A DNA stretch of 60,514 nt from assembly GCA_024243835.1 (NCBI GenBank), contig JALPMN010000639.1, positions 9,242 through 69,755 on the forward strand. The letters run 5' to 3'. How positions within the stretch are numbered: position 1 is the first letter of the stretch; each line of letters starts with the position of its first letter. Made by a program: the position numbers and the translations under genes. The stretch is from Enteropsectra breve (taxonomy: Eukaryota > Microsporidia). The notes beneath the pieces are model-generated. The model did not search any database. It was not told where the DNA came from and was given only the letters and a program-made list of their open reading frames with translations. Positions 38,110 to 47,429 of this stretch are shown here, in pieces.

Positions 38110-40518
38110 ATGAAAAAACTCCATCTCTCATCTGAATTCAGCTATTCGTCCCTTGCACCACAGCTGCCGCCAGTTGAGCACAATGGCAGGCTCATTTACT
38201 ACCATTCGCCATTCATCCATATAGTTGATGTGTCCACCGGGAAAATTCTCAATAAAATAAAATATGCTAATACGAAGCAAATAAAGATACACAACGACAT
38301 GCTGTTCGTGTGCACAAACACCATAAATGTACTGGAGCTAGAGAAGTACAATCTTATTTATACAATCACACCTTCCCGCTCGTCCATTTTAGATATTGAG
38401 TTTTATGGTTCATTTTTGTTGATTTCACTCCCCGGGCAAATAAGACTCTACAGGATTGGCGCAAATAAAGAAAATACAGGCATTCAAATCGAGCCGGTGA
38501 AGTCATACAGTGTTATTGATAACTCCATCCAGCTGTTCATAAACGCCCACTATTATGGCTTCTATGACCAAAATATGCTCAAAATATATAATTATGGCCA
38601 CAACGAAATTTTTTCAATAGAGTCTCCAGAAATTCTCAGAGTAGTGTTGTGTGACAAGCAGATCTTTATTTTATTTTCCAACGGGCTAGTTCAAGATGTT
38701 ATTTCTCAAACACAATATAAAATAGAGGTGCCTGAAGATATTTCGAGCATCTGGAACGAAAATAAGAGATTATACATCGCCTATGAAAAATATATCTTAA
38801 TATGTGAAATAAACGATAATGGAGTTGAAATGAATGAGCGTATAGATTTAGAAGAAAAAATACAGGAGTACTCGGGATCCATAACATTCTCAGGCGAAGC
38901 ATCCAATAATTTCAGCAATGATAACATGATTGAAATTCTCAATGAAGATATAAATAGTGCCGAAAACGACGCATTAAGTGAGGAAACGGATAGTATTAGT
39001 GCAGTTGACCTAAATGAAGATATCAGTGACAGTGATCCATCAGATAATACTAGCGGCGACAGTTGTGAAATCAGCGAAGAAAATGAAGTTAGTATAAATA
39101 ATAGCAATGATGAGAATAGCGATATTCATGAAGACAATGGCGGAAGTAACGATGAAATTGCTGTTAGCTTCTTTAATGCGTCCTTGATTTTTACTAACGG
39201 TAACAACATCATCTTACATGTAAATTTTAGCATCACCAAGATATTTTCATTTAATGATGATATCACTGATATAGTTAAAATTGAAAATAAAATAGTACTA
39301 TCAACCGGAAATGGATACCTCAAATACAGGGAAGAAAATAGTTCTTTAAACGGAGAATATATCTTTGATAGCCGAATAATAAAGGCATCAGAAAAGCCAA
39401 TCACAAATATTTCGTTGGATGGTAGTTACCTGCTGATTGCTGGCGATCACTCGGCATTGTTTACCGTTAGTATTACTGATGGTATATTAAATTTAGATCA
39501 AATACGCGCTTTTAGTACAGGAAAGATCGTGTGCAGCGGTTTTGTAGACAGCAGATTGGCGTTTGTATCAGCGGACGGAATAATGGAAATATATGCGATT
39601 AATTCAGAAAATAATCAGATAGAGAACATATTTACTGGAAAGATTCACGAAAAGCAGGTTAATCATCTCTTTTGTTCCGATAAATTTATTATTACCAGCT
39701 CAAATGATAAAAAGGCTAAAGTATTTAGTTGGGATGGCCGTTTGATAAAAGAGATAGCTTCTGAGAGGGTATTAAATTGCTGTGCGAGTGACAAGTATAT
39801 CGCTGTATGCGGATACAAAAGCATCAAGACATACAAAGTAGAAATGAGTAGCTCTCCAATAATTGAGCAGTCAGGCGCATACAGCTTAATTAAGCCAGTA
39901 ATCAGCTCCGCCTTTATTAACGGGTATTTAGTATGCGTCTCTGATACAGTAAGAATTTATGACATAGAAAAGAAGAAATGCGTTAAATCGTACAACTGGG
40001 ACATAACGAGCGGATGGGTTTTTAGGTGGCCGTACATCGGCGGAGAGAACAAAGTTGTGCATATGTTAGATGAGAGCGACAAGGCGTTCGACGATCTGCA
40101 GCAGGAGCTGAGAAACAAGAAGGAAGAGACGCTGCTGGCTGATAAATTCTGCCGAGAGGGCCGCTACAAAGATGTAATCGCAATTTACAACCGCAGCAAA
40201 AATTACAGGGCATTATTTAAGGTTCTTAAGGAAGCAGTAACGAAGGTTGGGGACAATAGTGCTGTTGTAGCTGATTTGCTTTCAGAAATAACCAAGGCCT
40301 CTGCTGTGGATATGCTTTTGGCGAATACTGAGTTCAAGCAGTCCAAAATATTTAATTTAGTTTTGTCTGCGAAGATTCTTAGCGAGGGAATCGTGAGGTA
40401 CAAAATAGAAGAGCTTTATAAGATTGTAAATAAGCATTCGGAGGGCATCGAGACGCTTTACGTGGATTTGCTGGGACTGGATATCTTTGACAGGAATATA
40501 AAACTGGACAGCATTTAA
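38110..40518 (+). CDS. UTP13: WD40 ribosome-biogenesis protein, UTP13-like
   Basis: An 802-residue beta-propeller protein. WD40-like blades run from about residue 15 to 650 (for example TSSNDKKAKVFSWDGRLIKE), interrupted at about 285-350 by a very acidic D/E/S/N linker. The C-terminal 150 residues form a helical domain (starting DDLQQELRNKKEETLLADK) like that following the propellers of U3 snoRNP t-UTP proteins. The propeller plus LADKFCREGRYKDVIAIY segment best fits Utp13/TBL3, a small-subunit processome component in the nucleolus. PWP2 or UTP12 cannot be excluded because blade sequences are degenerate. The start follows CCCAC. Confidence 0.55.
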   Translation: MKKLHLSSEFSYSSLAPQLPPVEHNGRLIYYHSPFIHIVDVSTGKILNKIKYANTKQIKIHNDMLFVCTNTINVLELEKYNLIYTITPSRSSILDIEFYGSFLLISLPGQIRLYRIGANKENTGIQIEPVKSYSVIDNSIQLFINAHYYGFYDQNMLKIYNYGHNEIFSIESPEILRVVLCDKQIFILFSNGLVQDVISQTQYKIEVPEDISSIWNENKRLYIAYEKYILICEINDNGVEMNERIDLEEKIQEYSGSITFSGEASNNFSNDNMIEILNEDINSAENDALSEETDSISAVDLNEDISDSDPSDNTSGDSCEISEENEVSINNSNDENSDIHEDNGGSNDEIAVSFFNASLIFTNGNNIILHVNFSITKIFSFNDDITDIVKIENKIVLSTGNGYLKYREENSSLNGEYIFDSRIIKASEKPITNISLDGSYLLIAGDHSALFTVSITDGILNLDQIRAFSTGKIVCSGFVDSRLAFVSADGIMEIYAINSENNQIENIFTGKIHEKQVNHLFCSDKFIITSSNDKKAKVFSWDGRLIKEIASERVLNCCASDKYIAVCGYKSIKTYKVEMSSSPIIEQSGAYSLIKPVISSAFINGYLVCVSDTVRIYDIEKKKCVKSYNWDITSGWVFRWPYIGGENKVVHMLDESDKAFDDLQQELRNKKEETLLADKFCREGRYKDVIAIYNRSKNYRALFKVLKEAVTKVGDNSAVVADLLSEITKASAVDMLLANTEFKQSKIFNLVLSAKILSEGIVRYKIEELYKIVNKHSEGIETLYVDLLGLDIFDRNIKLDSI

Positions 40519-40683
40519 AATAATTTTATCATTACAACATTTAAAATATTATTATCATCACAACATTTAAAATAAGCAATAAATATGATTATCTAAAATC
40601 ATAGGTATTTAATTAAAAATAAATATTAGCAATAAATATGAAAATATTTGAGGCAAATATATTTTACTTCAATTCATCAATAT

Positions 40684-41229
40684 TTATTTTTTAATCAAGT
40701 CTCCGATGGTCCTTCTCTCCCCATCTTTTTTATCGTCTTTCTTGTCGTCTTTTTTATCATCTTTTTTATCGTCTTTTTTCTCATCTCCCTGCTCATTTTT
40801 AGATTCGTTTTTAGGATCATTTCTTTTATCACTGCCGTTATCATCCCTGATGTTTCTATCGCCATAGTCATTTCCAGTTTCCGTGTTGCTATGGTTCCAT
40901 GGACGCATTCTGTTGGATCCGCAGCAGGCGCAGTAGTCGCAGTGGAGCGCAGTGAGCGTTTGGCACTGCTGACACTTCATAAAATTCATTGTGTTGTACA
41001 CATAGTGGCACTGCTCACACGCAAGCACTGGATCAGAGGATCCGCATGGACAGCACGGTATAAAGCAGATCGCAAAAAATCTGCGCTTTTTCCTGTAAAT
41101 AGCCCTTCCTGTCTTTCCACAGAATGGGCACAGAACCTTGTTAGGTGGCTCTGAATATCCATCGGGTGTGCTTGTTGTCATCATAAAGTCAGTGCATCCG
41201 AGAACAAGGCATGGACAGTTGCAACACAT
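40684..41229 (-). CDS. Zinc-ribbon protein with KKDD repeat tail
   Basis: A 181-residue protein with paired CxxC knuckles: CPFCGKTG; the Cys-rich block CFIPCCPCGSSDPVLACEQC; CQQC; CDYCACCGS. The layout, with a hydrophobic Cys-rich stretch between two zinc knuckles, resembles LITAF-like and fungal zinc-ribbon-15 proteins that sit at membrane surfaces. The C-terminal tail (about 135-175) is charged, with tandem KKDD units from a 12-base repeat. It is paralogous to the gene at 41533. Function is unknown. Confidence 0.65.
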   Translation of the reverse strand: MCCNCPCLVLGCTDFMMTTSTPDGYSEPPNKVLCPFCGKTGRAIYRKKRRFFAICFIPCCPCGSSDPVLACEQCHYVYNTMNFMKCQQCQTLTALHCDYCACCGSNRMRPWNHSNTETGNDYGDRNIRDDNGSDKRNDPKNESKNEQGDEKKDDKKDDKKDDKKDDKKDGERRTIGDLIKK

Positions 41230-41532
41230 GAAGCTCTTTGGACTTTCTTTCTAAATAGTCCCTTTATAAAACACCAATAAGGAAAAAAGATGAAACAGAA
41301 ACACTCAATGAAAAAGACTGTCAATGAAAATAATAGTCAATTAAAAGGGATAGATATAAATTTATAGTCAATCAAAAGCAATAGACATATATTTAAAGTC
41401 AATCAAAAGGGATAGATATAAATTTATAGTCAATTAAAAGGGATATGAGTAAATTTATAGTCAATTAAAAGGGGTATGAAAAATAATATACAAGTTGTAA
41501 ATAATTTAGAAAGTTGTTTTAAATTAGTTTAG
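41230..41532. repeat. 31-bp tandem repeat between the zinc-ribbon paralogues
   Basis: The motif GTCAAT(T/C)AAAAGGGATA starts at 41336, 41367, 41398, 41429 and 41460, an exact 31-base period with point differences. It lies directly between two duplicated genes. Confidence 0.8.
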
Positions 41533-41847
41533 TTATTTCCTCGACCCGCATTTGGGACAAAACCGGCTATTAAAAGTTGTTGCTGTCTTGCAGCTGCTGC
41601 ATCGGAAAATCTCGGTGGTGCTCACCTGGAGCCCACAGCCCGTGCATGCCAAATAGGCATTTGAAGATCCACAAGGGATGCAGCAGCAGAAGCAGATGTC
41701 ACAGCGGTGATAATCTCTTTTATACTCAGTATCGGTCTGTGTGTTGCAGTTAGGGCATATGACATTTCCTGGTGGTGTGCTGTAGTGGTCCGGTGTTGGG
41801 ACTCTCTTGGTGTTAGTAGCTGAGTTGCATATCAATGGAATAACCAT
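41533..41847 (-). CDS. Zinc-ribbon protein, short paralogue
   Basis: A 104-residue paralogue of the gene at 40684. The Cys block aligns one-to-one: CPNCNTQTD, ICFCCCIPCGSSNAYLACTGC, CSSC and CPKCGS, but there is no KKDD tail. The shared GYSEPPNKVLCPFC-like / HYSTPPGNVICPNC lead-in confirms common origin. The start follows CCCC. It could be a LITAF-like membrane-surface zinc protein; function is unknown. Confidence 0.65.
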   Translation of the reverse strand: MVIPLICNSATNTKRVPTPDHYSTPPGNVICPNCNTQTDTEYKRDYHRCDICFCCCIPCGSSNAYLACTGCGLQVSTTEIFRCSSCKTATTFNSRFCPKCGSRK

Positions 41848-42264
41848 GGGGCATCTTCTTTTTTTTAAATAAATGCCTCCTTTTCCCCTTTTTGAATTAT
41901 ATAGTTTTGAATTATATAGTTTTGAATTATTTTTATTTGATTATTTTCAAGATATATTAAAAGCCGTTTTATTTTTGAATCTATATTTCTCTGAATGCCA
42001 TATCAAAGTTTTATCCATTTCAAATTCGTAGTTGGAGTAAATGTCGTACATTACTTTATAAAAATGAGGTTATGCATATTCTATAAGGCGTTATAATAAA
42101 ACGTAACTTAGCGCTGTTTTATTTCTATTTATTTAAAAATGTTAAATATCTTATATTTATAGCCCATAGTGCCATTAAATAGTTCATTTGAACAAAGAAG
42201 TCTTTTTTTGAAAAAATCTCCAAGTTTATTATCTTTGGATTTTAAAAAAATTATTTTTATTCCC
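41848..42264. other. AT-rich divergent spacer
   Basis: About 415 bases between the divergent starts of the short zinc-ribbon gene and RPB11. A duplicated phrase TTTGAATTATATAG lies near 41890-41925. No gene is seen. Confidence 0.3.
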
Positions 42265-42546
42265 ATGGTTGAAGTATCTGTGACTCCATCAACATCTGCA
42301 ATTAACACACTGGATATCGTTATAGAAGGAGAAACACACACAGCAGGATCGTGCATTGTAGACAGGCTGCAGAACGATCCTTCCTGTCTCTTCGCTGCGT
42401 ACAGAGTGGCCCATCCAACAGACCATTTTATGAGCATGCGCGTGCAGGGGAATGATGTGCAGAATGCAAAGGAAATACTCAAAAATGGAATTTCCGAGAT
42501 AATCAAGGATATCGATGACTTGATACAGCAGGTAGAACATATTTAA
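42265..42546 (+). CDS. RPB11: RNA polymerase II subunit RPB11 (or the AC19 paralogue)
   Basis: A 93-residue alpha-like subunit that pairs with RPB3 in the polymerase assembly platform. Seen: GETHTAGSCIVDRLQNDPS (family: EDHTLGNxxR..L) and LFAAYRVAHPTDHFMSMRVQG. The FAAYxVxHP phrase favours RPB11 over AC19 (RPC19), which normally has FCGYxIPHP. A C-terminal helix (about 65-90) completes the domain. The usual L in HTLGN is A here. The ATG directly follows CCC; the open frame upstream begins only with GTG and is rejected. Confidence 0.75.
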   Translation: MVEVSVTPSTSAINTLDIVIEGETHTAGSCIVDRLQNDPSCLFAAYRVAHPTDHFMSMRVQGNDVQNAKEILKNGISEIIKDIDDLIQQVEHI

Positions 42547-42789
42547 TAAATGTAGAGATAAGAGCTACTCTTTTATTTATCAAGTGTAAGAATAACTATG
42601 AAATAAACATTAAACATTGCTGTATCAGTGAGTTTTTAAGTCTTTGATTTATAGCTACTAATCAAATTGCGTGTATGACTTATAGTCTGTGACAAATATA
42701 CTCTATAAGCTTAGTATAAATAAAATTAGTTATGCTACTATCATTTAAGTAAATACACTTTGATAATTTTTCTCTTTTAAATATCCTAA

Positions 42790-43137
42790 ATGAGGCTGTT
42801 CAAGATAAAGCCGCTTGACCCATCAATTAAGCTGCCACAGCTTACTTCTGACGGCAGATACATCATTTACTCCAATGAAGAAATAATCCTGAGCAAAAAC
42901 ACGCCCTATAAAATAAAGACAGGGTTTGTCATGGCATTTCCTGTCACTTTCGGTGCCGTAATCACCGCTTATGGCAGCAACATCAAGATATTTCCAGGAA
43001 TCGCGGATTCTGATTTCAGAGGGGAGTTTCATGTGCTTGCTTATTGCGAACAGGATGTATCCGTCAGGAAATATGATCCCATTGCTCTAATAAATCTAAT
43101 TGGGATCGGCCTGCCAGAAATCACAGAATTGGAATAA
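42790..43137 (+). CDS. dUTPase-fold protein lacking key motifs, copy 1
   Basis: A 115-residue protein with the dUTPase beta-sheet order: KTGFVMAFPVTFGAVITAYG, then GIADSDFRGEFHVL (motif III, family form GVIDxDYRGE), then a GDRIAQL-like KYDPIALINLI. Motif I (AGYDL) is replaced by SDGRYIIYS. The RSG of motif II is missing (ITAYGSN). Motif III has F in place of the uracil-stacking Tyr, and the C-terminal RGxxGFGSTG is absent. It is therefore probably not a functional dUTPase. It is tandem with a second, less degraded copy. Confidence 0.6.
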   Translation: MRLFKIKPLDPSIKLPQLTSDGRYIIYSNEEIILSKNTPYKIKTGFVMAFPVTFGAVITAYGSNIKIFPGIADSDFRGEFHVLAYCEQDVSVRKYDPIALINLIGIGLPEITELE

Positions 43138-43430
43138 AATAAGCATAAACTTTAAAAATGCGTTGTTATTTGCATCATACTAATATTATTCACCAAGTGT
43201 TTAAAGCACAGAAACAGTACGATCTGGAGGTATCCAAAATAAATTTATTTACAGTGCAATAAAGAAAATTAACTTTTAAGACTGCGAATAAAATATTGTT
43301 TCCTCATAACTGCAAGCAATTGCTTAAAACTCAAGATATTGATAAAATAGTCATGAAAGAAAGCATGCTAAGAATAAATTAAATTTCAGAAACATTTTAG
43401 ACTGATTTTTAGATTTAAAAATTTTATCCC

Positions 43431-43814
43431 ATGAGCATTGTAAAAATAAGGCCTGCAGAAAGTGGATCGATTCTTCCAAAGGCGAACGGATGCGGAAGTT
43501 ACATATTATTTGCAAATGAGGATGTTGTTATGGTCCCTAATGTTATCAACAAGCTGCCAGTGGGATTCAGCATGTCATTCCCGGCTACGTACGGAACTCT
43601 CATCACCAGATTCAGCAATAAGCTGAAGGTGCTTGGTGGGCTGGTTGACTCAGATTATCGTGGAGAGCTGGCTGTTTTGGGATCTGTAGAAAACGAAATG
43701 TCTGTGAAGAAAGGAGAGCCGATAGCCATGATGAGTGTGGTAGAAATTGGTCTTCCTGCGATTGAGGAGCTCTCTGATGAGTTGGAAGATGACAGCAGCA
43801 GTGAATCAGAGTAA
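43431..43814 (+). CDS. dUTPase-fold protein, copy 2
   Basis: A 127-residue paralogue of the preceding gene. Motif III is canonical (GGLVDSDYRGELAVLG) and motif IV is recognisable (KKGEPIAMMSVVEIGLP), but motif I reads CGSYILFAN instead of AGYDL, motif II reads TRFSN instead of RSG, and the C-terminal motif V is replaced by an acidic Ser/Glu tail. Its closeness to the canonical enzyme in motif III suggests it diverged less than copy 1, yet the missing RSG argues against normal dUTP hydrolysis. The start follows CCC. Confidence 0.6.
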   Translation: MSIVKIRPAESGSILPKANGCGSYILFANEDVVMVPNVINKLPVGFSMSFPATYGTLITRFSNKLKVLGGLVDSDYRGELAVLGSVENEMSVKKGEPIAMMSVVEIGLPAIEELSDELEDDSSSESE

Positions 43815-45046
43815 ATAGTTAATTTTTAAATATAAAACGCAGCATATTAGTCTTTTTGTCATATTTATATTAAAGGCATTAATTTCTAGTAAGTCTTATG
43901 ATAATTATATATTCATTATGAGGGTCTTTATATAATTATGTCATGCCCATCAGAATTTTGAAAAAATATTGGTAATTCAATATTAAAGAAAAGCAAAAAA
44001 AGTTATAAAACTAACTATAATGCTTCAAAATATCTCTCGTATTATTGCATTTTTTCAATAAAAATGGTATATTAATGTGTAAGAATCAAGAATATGCTTT
44101 TAATTTAACACTATAATATGGAAAATTAATTTGAATGTTGATTTGAAAGCAGAACTGCACATTCACTATAGAATACTAAGGAAAAATGTAGAAAATTATA
44201 TCAGAGAAATAAGCTTTTAATGCATTTATTTGAAAAATGTGGTCATTTTATGATTAAAATTTTTCAGGATGAATCTTTAAAATAATTCTTGCTTAGTTAG
44301 TCAGTCTTAATTTTAGTTTATTTTGAAGCATTATAGTTAGTTTTGTAAGTGAAAATTTTACCTACCCCCTTACTGGTAGGCAAGAAAGTATTAAAGACCT
44401 GTGAACTCTTTAAGACTTTCAAATGGTCATTTTGATTGATGAGAGATGAATTTATTTTAAGTATAAAGAAGAACAACGTGTGATTATTCGAACAAAAGCA
44501 AGCATATTGATGAGACTTTCAAGGTCTTTTGGGTTGCATAAAAACTATTAACAAGTAGATTTTATTCTCTGTCCTTCTTGAGAGAACTACCCTGGCTAAA
44601 TATTCAATAATATTTAAGAGTTAATTTCTTGATTATCAGGCAGCTATTAGCACTACAGATTATTCTTAAAAGAATCATTAGTTGATGAAAATCAGTTATT
44701 TACTCTGTTTTATATTTAAACAAAGACTTTGTAAAACTTTATTATTAGAAATAAAAGATTATCACAGAACTTAGTGTATAAACCGTGCTGAGTTAAGATA
44801 TCATATTTCAGACATAAAATGATTTGCTATTTTAAGAGACTTACATTATAAATGACTGTTTACAATAAATTAGGATTTTTTAGGTCCTATAAGTTTATGT
44901 ATTTTATTAAAATACGATGATTTAATAGCTTTTCTCAAATGCATTTTTAATTAAAAGTCAACAATAGCGTGGCTTATATTTCAATATAATGCTTGCGTAA
45001 ATCTAGTCTTTTTAAGTGTTCTTAAAATGAAAAGCTCATTTCTTTT
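43815..45046. other. Large AT-rich spacer with a decayed start signal
   Basis: The longest gene-free stretch (1.2 kb), at the border between the housekeeping and accessory halves. At 44354-44380 an AAAATTTT block is followed by CCTACCCCC and a perfect 6-bp hairpin (CCTACC/GGTAGG, loop of 8), resembling the start signal of neighbouring genes but without an ATG and ORF after it. No protein or RNA gene is supported. Confidence 0.35.
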
Positions 45047-46636
45047 TCACTTACAGATTTTTACTGTAACGCCTATAACACCTATTATTAGGCCTACTAT
45101 TACTATAACACCAACTAAAATAGTAGCTACTTTCCAGAAAGGCTTCTTTTTAACAGGAATAGGCTTATTCTGTTTTTCACGCTCATCTCTAAAAGCTTGA
45201 TTTTTTGCAACAATTTCATCATATTCTTTTTCTGATTTTAAATTACGTTGAGTTATTTTACGATCATATATTTTTTCTTGTAGTATATCGAATAGTTCGT
45301 TTAAATTCTTAATTGCACTATAGATAAATTTCCGTGATGTATCAATAGCGAGTGAAACTTTTTCTGCCTCTTCATTGCACAATTTACCTTCATTGTATAA
45401 GGCAATTGCATCAATACTCATGTCAGATTGTTTCTCGATAATGCTAGATTTTATTTTTTCAACCTCCTTAATAGCGCTCTTCAAGTCATTGTATTTATTT
45501 AGTTCTTCGTATAGGCTTTCACCAATTTTAATAGACGCTTTTTCATACAAAACTCTTTCTCTTTTAGGAAGCTTAACATTTTCGGAACGCAACTGCTGAG
45601 TTCTTTCAGTACAAAATATGAGCTCATAATAAATAAAATTAATGAAATCATTGGTTTCTCTAATGACTCTATCAGCATATTTTATAGAATTGTCTAAAAC
45701 TTCTTGAAGTTTCTCTGGATTATCGTAGTCTTCTTCTATCGAGTCATGATTCCCTGCGTTGGCACTTTCCCCTTGTGTTTGATCAGCTTCATCATCTAAA
45801 TGAGATTCACTGTCTTTCGATGGACTACCATCATCACATTTTTCATGTTCTGCTGCTGCTCTCTCTTTTTTTAGGACATCAAATACTTGTTCCAAAATAT
45901 TTTCATCACCAGCCCGAGCTTGCTTTGATATTTGTATTATTTTATCACATATCTCCTTATAGCTAGATAAAGCCTTGTCTGCAACGGTTTTAAAGCATTC
46001 TACCATTTTTGCACATTTTTGTGTAAATTCACTATCAGGATCTAAAACTAGTAGATCTTTTATAAGAGCTGACTTCCGTTCCTTCAAGTTGTTTATTATT
46101 TCTTCCGAACTTTTGAATATACTTTTTGTTATTTTTTGCTCATCAGAAAGTTCTATGAATTCTAGAACTTTGTTTAAAACTTTACTCGGCTGTAGGCTGT
46201 GTCCCTCTTCAGTGGAAATGCCCTGTTTTTTGACTATTTCGTATAATAAGCGGCATTCTGAACGGCAATCTCTTCTTATGTTGCCAAACTGTCTTATTAT
46301 TGAACTAACATACGTTTCAAGCTTTTTTTCTATTCTAAAAACTTCTTCTGCCTGTTCCGTTGCCATGTTGCTTTTTAATTTCATATCATTTTTTGCTTTC
46401 TTATGTTGATTTTTTTCTATGTTTTGCTGATTTTCTTTCGTTTCTAAATTTTTTGCTTTTTTATCTTCCGCCACATGCCCATCATGAAAATTTTCTCCAT
46501 TTCCTAGTGGAATTGCTTGATTTGTCTGTAATATAGGAATTTCATCTTCTGATACATCTGAATCATGCATGTCGGTTGTACCGCATCTATTGTATGCTAT
46601 AAATACCAGTATTAATTCAAATGTACCAAATATCAT
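45047..46636 (-). CDS. Coiled-coil protein with N-terminal signal and C-terminal transmembrane helix
   Basis: A 529-residue protein not recognised. The start follows TATCC. The N-terminus (IFGTFELILVFIAYN) is a signal-peptide candidate. Residues 20-100 are acidic and disordered, 100-490 are predominantly charged helices with coiled-coil heptads, and the last 35 residues have a basic patch (KKKPFWK) and one strong transmembrane helix (ATILVGVIVIVGLIIGVIGV). The topology suggests a surface- or vacuole-membrane protein with a large exposed coiled coil. It lies at the edge of the membrane-anchored family cluster but is not homologous to it. Confidence 0.65.
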   Translation of the reverse strand: MIFGTFELILVFIAYNRCGTTDMHDSDVSEDEIPILQTNQAIPLGNGENFHDGHVAEDKKAKNLETKENQQNIEKNQHKKAKNDMKLKSNMATEQAEEVFRIEKKLETYVSSIIRQFGNIRRDCRSECRLLYEIVKKQGISTEEGHSLQPSKVLNKVLEFIELSDEQKITKSIFKSSEEIINNLKERKSALIKDLLVLDPDSEFTQKCAKMVECFKTVADKALSSYKEICDKIIQISKQARAGDENILEQVFDVLKKERAAAEHEKCDDGSPSKDSESHLDDEADQTQGESANAGNHDSIEEDYDNPEKLQEVLDNSIKYADRVIRETNDFINFIYYELIFCTERTQQLRSENVKLPKRERVLYEKASIKIGESLYEELNKYNDLKSAIKEVEKIKSSIIEKQSDMSIDAIALYNEGKLCNEEAEKVSLAIDTSRKFIYSAIKNLNELFDILQEKIYDRKITQRNLKSEKEYDEIVAKNQAFRDEREKQNKPIPVKKKPFWKVATILVGVIVIVGLIIGVIGVTVKICK

Positions 46637-47429
46637 GGATAAAATTTTTTTAGAAATAATATTTACGAAAAAATGACTTGAATTAACTGGTTAAAATGGT
46701 GCTGGAGACCCCTTTTTCGAAAGTTAAGATCGTATTTACAAATTATTCTTTCTAATAAAATCAGCGCCAAGAGTTGAAGAAAAGGAAATTTGAGACAGAA
46801 TTTGCAGCTCTTAGATGCCTTAAACTACATTAATGGGTCAGAATTTAATCATATTAGAGTTTAATAAATTATTTATGATATAAAACCTGTCGATATAGCA
46901 TTTTTATCAAATAACAATAAAATGTTGACTTAAAACCCTTTATGTCTAATTGTAAATAATTCCGTAAAGTAAGGAGTAGGTAAGATAAGAAGCACTTGGA
47001 ACCCTTATGATTATTGAAATATAAAATTGTTTTTAATCGTTGAGTTAAATCTAACAGGATATAAATCAAGATTAGGTGAGGTTTTCAAAAGCATTTTATA
47101 TAGCCATTACCTCTGTTTAAGACTCTCCTTTATATAAGTTTATATAAGCATTATAGAATGAACTGCATGATGATTATAATGCAATTATATTTGCACATTC
47201 ATCTGCCTGTGATCTAATCAATTATTATAGAAGTAACTGATTTTAGCACTGATCATTTAAGTTAGATTATACCAAAGGCTTAAACATTGTTAAAATGCTA
47301 AAAAAGTTCCACTAACTTATTTTTTTATAGCTTCTCTTTTGTATTAAAAGTTTTTATTCGTTCAAAATGAATAAGATTAGATATCTTCTCCTTTAATTTT
47401 TGCAACTAAAATTTCAAAATAAACTGCCC
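46637..47429. other. Divergent AT-rich spacer upstream of M1
   Basis: About 790 bases, no gene. TCTCCTTTAAT at 47387-47397, 32 bases before the M1 start codon, matches a pyrimidine block shared by five members of the family. Confidence 0.4.

Noticed and set aside
40648..41154. 168-codon plus-strand hydrophobic frame
   Set aside because: It is antisense to the zinc-ribbon gene and its KKDD tail; the cysteine knuckles support the minus strand.
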